Both the position numbers and the translations under genes were made by a program. From CAZGMJ01 sp964526785 (GTDB lineage: Bacteria > Planctomycetota > Phycisphaerae > Sedimentisphaerales > Anaerobacaceae), in the NCBI GenBank assembly GCA_964526785.1, contig CAZGMJ010000009.1:1-64000 (forward strand): a stretch of 64,000 nt of DNA. The letters are read 5' to 3'. How positions within the stretch are numbered: position 1 is the stretch's first letter; the number at the start of each line of letters is the position of its first letter. The notes under the pieces were generated by a model. The model worked only from the letters and a program-made list of their open reading frames with translations, did not search any database and was not told the DNA's origin. This document shows, piece by piece, positions 63,166 to 64,000 of the stretch.

Positions 63166-63555
63166 CTACCGCTCCTGTCTGTCGGCGATGGTTTCATTCA
63201 GTTCTGCGATGCGGAGTTCGAGGCGTCTTATTTCCCGGCGGAGGTTGGGTCTTTGGATCATTATCCAGCCGAAGACGGTGATGAAGCCGATCGAGATACT
63301 GCAGAAGAGGGAGATTCCGGCACAGATAATCTGCGATCTGCCTTCATCAGCATGCGCATCATAAGCTCGAATACTGTCCGTACAACGACATGGTATCTGA
63401 AAAGGTCGATGGATTGCAAATGTCCTGCGTGCCTGCTCGGAGACGGCCGGGCGTGTACATCGCGAGACAGGCTGCAAGAACGCGAGGAGGCACAGCCCCT
63501 TTGAGGTGGAACGGGGAGCTATGGCGGGGCTGTGTCCTGCTCGGTAGCGGGTCAT
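63166..63555 (-). CDS. Possible membrane/coiled-coil small protein, start unclear
   Basis: Only the last 55 residues look protein-like: ICAGISLFCSISIGFITVFG is a membrane helix and LRREIRRLELRIAELNETIA a coiled coil. The upstream part of the frame is of chance-like composition and has no suitable in-frame ATG close to the helix, so the gene may be decayed or use a rare start. Confidence 0.3.
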   Translation of the reverse strand: MTRYRAGHSPAIAPRSTSKGLCLLAFLQPVSRCTRPAVSEQARRTFAIHRPFQIPCRCTDSIRAYDAHADEGRSQIICAGISLFCSISIGFITVFGWIMIQRPNLRREIRRLELRIAELNETIADRQER

Positions 63556-64000
63556 GGTGCGGCATTCGTGTTTGGAGAGTGTGAAGAAACTGGTTGTTTC
63601 CCGTCAGGGATAGAAACGGCCCCCGCGGCGCGAAGGGAAAAGGGAAAGCGAGGTGACCGCTGGGGGCCGGCGGGGCCGTAGCTTACGAAGATGCGAGTAT
63701 CCTGCGCGAGAGATGTTGAGGGAATATGAAGAGACTCTGTGTTTTCTGTTAGCGTGATGGGGGCGATCCGGCAGAGGGCCTGTTCGCGGGTTCTTCAAGC
63801 GGGCAAACGACACGGACATATCGAGGCAGGCCCGCCCTTGTTCGCGGCTTTGCTCCATCGGCGGCACAGATGACGACGGATGGATTTTTTAGTCATTAGT
63901 GGTGTTGTAGTAGGGATTATGTTAGTATGTTGGAGGTGTGGCGTCGATACTTCCGGCATCGGCAGGCTTGCGGTGCCGGGAAACTTTGCAGACGTAGAAA
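63556..64000. other. Window end, no gene supported
   Basis: Short frames only; none has a ribosome-binding site or motif. The window may end inside an upstream region. Confidence 0.4.

Noticed and set aside
1..64000. CRISPR arrays, restriction-modification or toxin-antitoxin systems
   Set aside because: No regularly spaced short repeats with unique spacers and no recognisable defence genes were seen; the only repeat array (58280-58800) has long, degraded, unevenly spaced units.

Overview
The window looks like a chromosomal piece of an uncultured or little-studied planctomycete of the class Phycisphaerae (Sedimentisphaerales-like). The reasons are a large set of pseudopilin-like proteins with an FTLIELLVVIAII leader and an H-X9-DG motif, short secreted proteins ending in a PAPGA-type PEP-CTERM anchor, Tat-exported sulfatases beside a GH29 fucosidase, PQQ-like propellers, and small membrane proteins of planctomycete type. 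The taxonomic call is inference; no rRNA gene is present.

Layout. 1-2160: probable end of an integrative element (ArdC-like antirestriction protein, two small zinc-ribbon proteins, an excisionase-like HTH protein) abutting the 3' end of tRNA-Val(CAC) at 2165-2238. 2484-7032: nikR, a fused metX-metW gene, a DUF985 cupin, a beta-hydroxyacid dehydrogenase and a membrane protein. 7510-11808: MarR regulator, lysine 2,3-aminomutase, sodium/solute symporter and beta-lysine acetyltransferase, an operon for the osmolyte N-epsilon-acetyl-beta-lysine. 11894-16511: beta-helix protein, glycosidase-like protein, hemL. 16763-20885: SurA/PpiD-like membrane protein with two small membrane proteins, convergent with rnc and a STAS protein. 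21075-31886: yifB/comM, secreted sugar-related proteins, a PilZ-coiled-coil protein with a basic tail, a PQQ-propeller/PHP fusion, a nickel-type transporter, a cupin. 31924-32147: candidate small RNA. 32551-36354: four pseudopilin-like genes in a row. 36449-49935: queA, xylAB, sulfatase-fucosidase-sulfatase, hisD, a LOG-family protein, aconitase. 50165-54314: a PEP-CTERM protein and two paralogous pseudopilins, one carrying a C-terminal Hint (hedgehog/intein) domain. 54947-64000: UDP-sugar pyrophosphorylase, PQQ propeller, an array of about 110-bp repeats, a pseudopilin with a PEP-CTERM gene remnant behind it, a BRCT protein, a 59-residue membrane protein and another PEP-CTERM protein.

How it fits together. 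The sulfatases, fucosidase and xylose genes point to use of sulfated fucose/xylose polysaccharides. The beta-lysine operon points to salt stress. The pseudopilins and PEP-CTERM proteins are cell-surface products. The strongest candidate for something undescribed is the pseudopilin whose C-terminus is a Hint domain at 51315-52643. It has an N-terminal cleavage Cys but no terminal His-Asn, so it may release or covalently modify a surface pseudopilin. A nearly identical neighbour lacks the domain.
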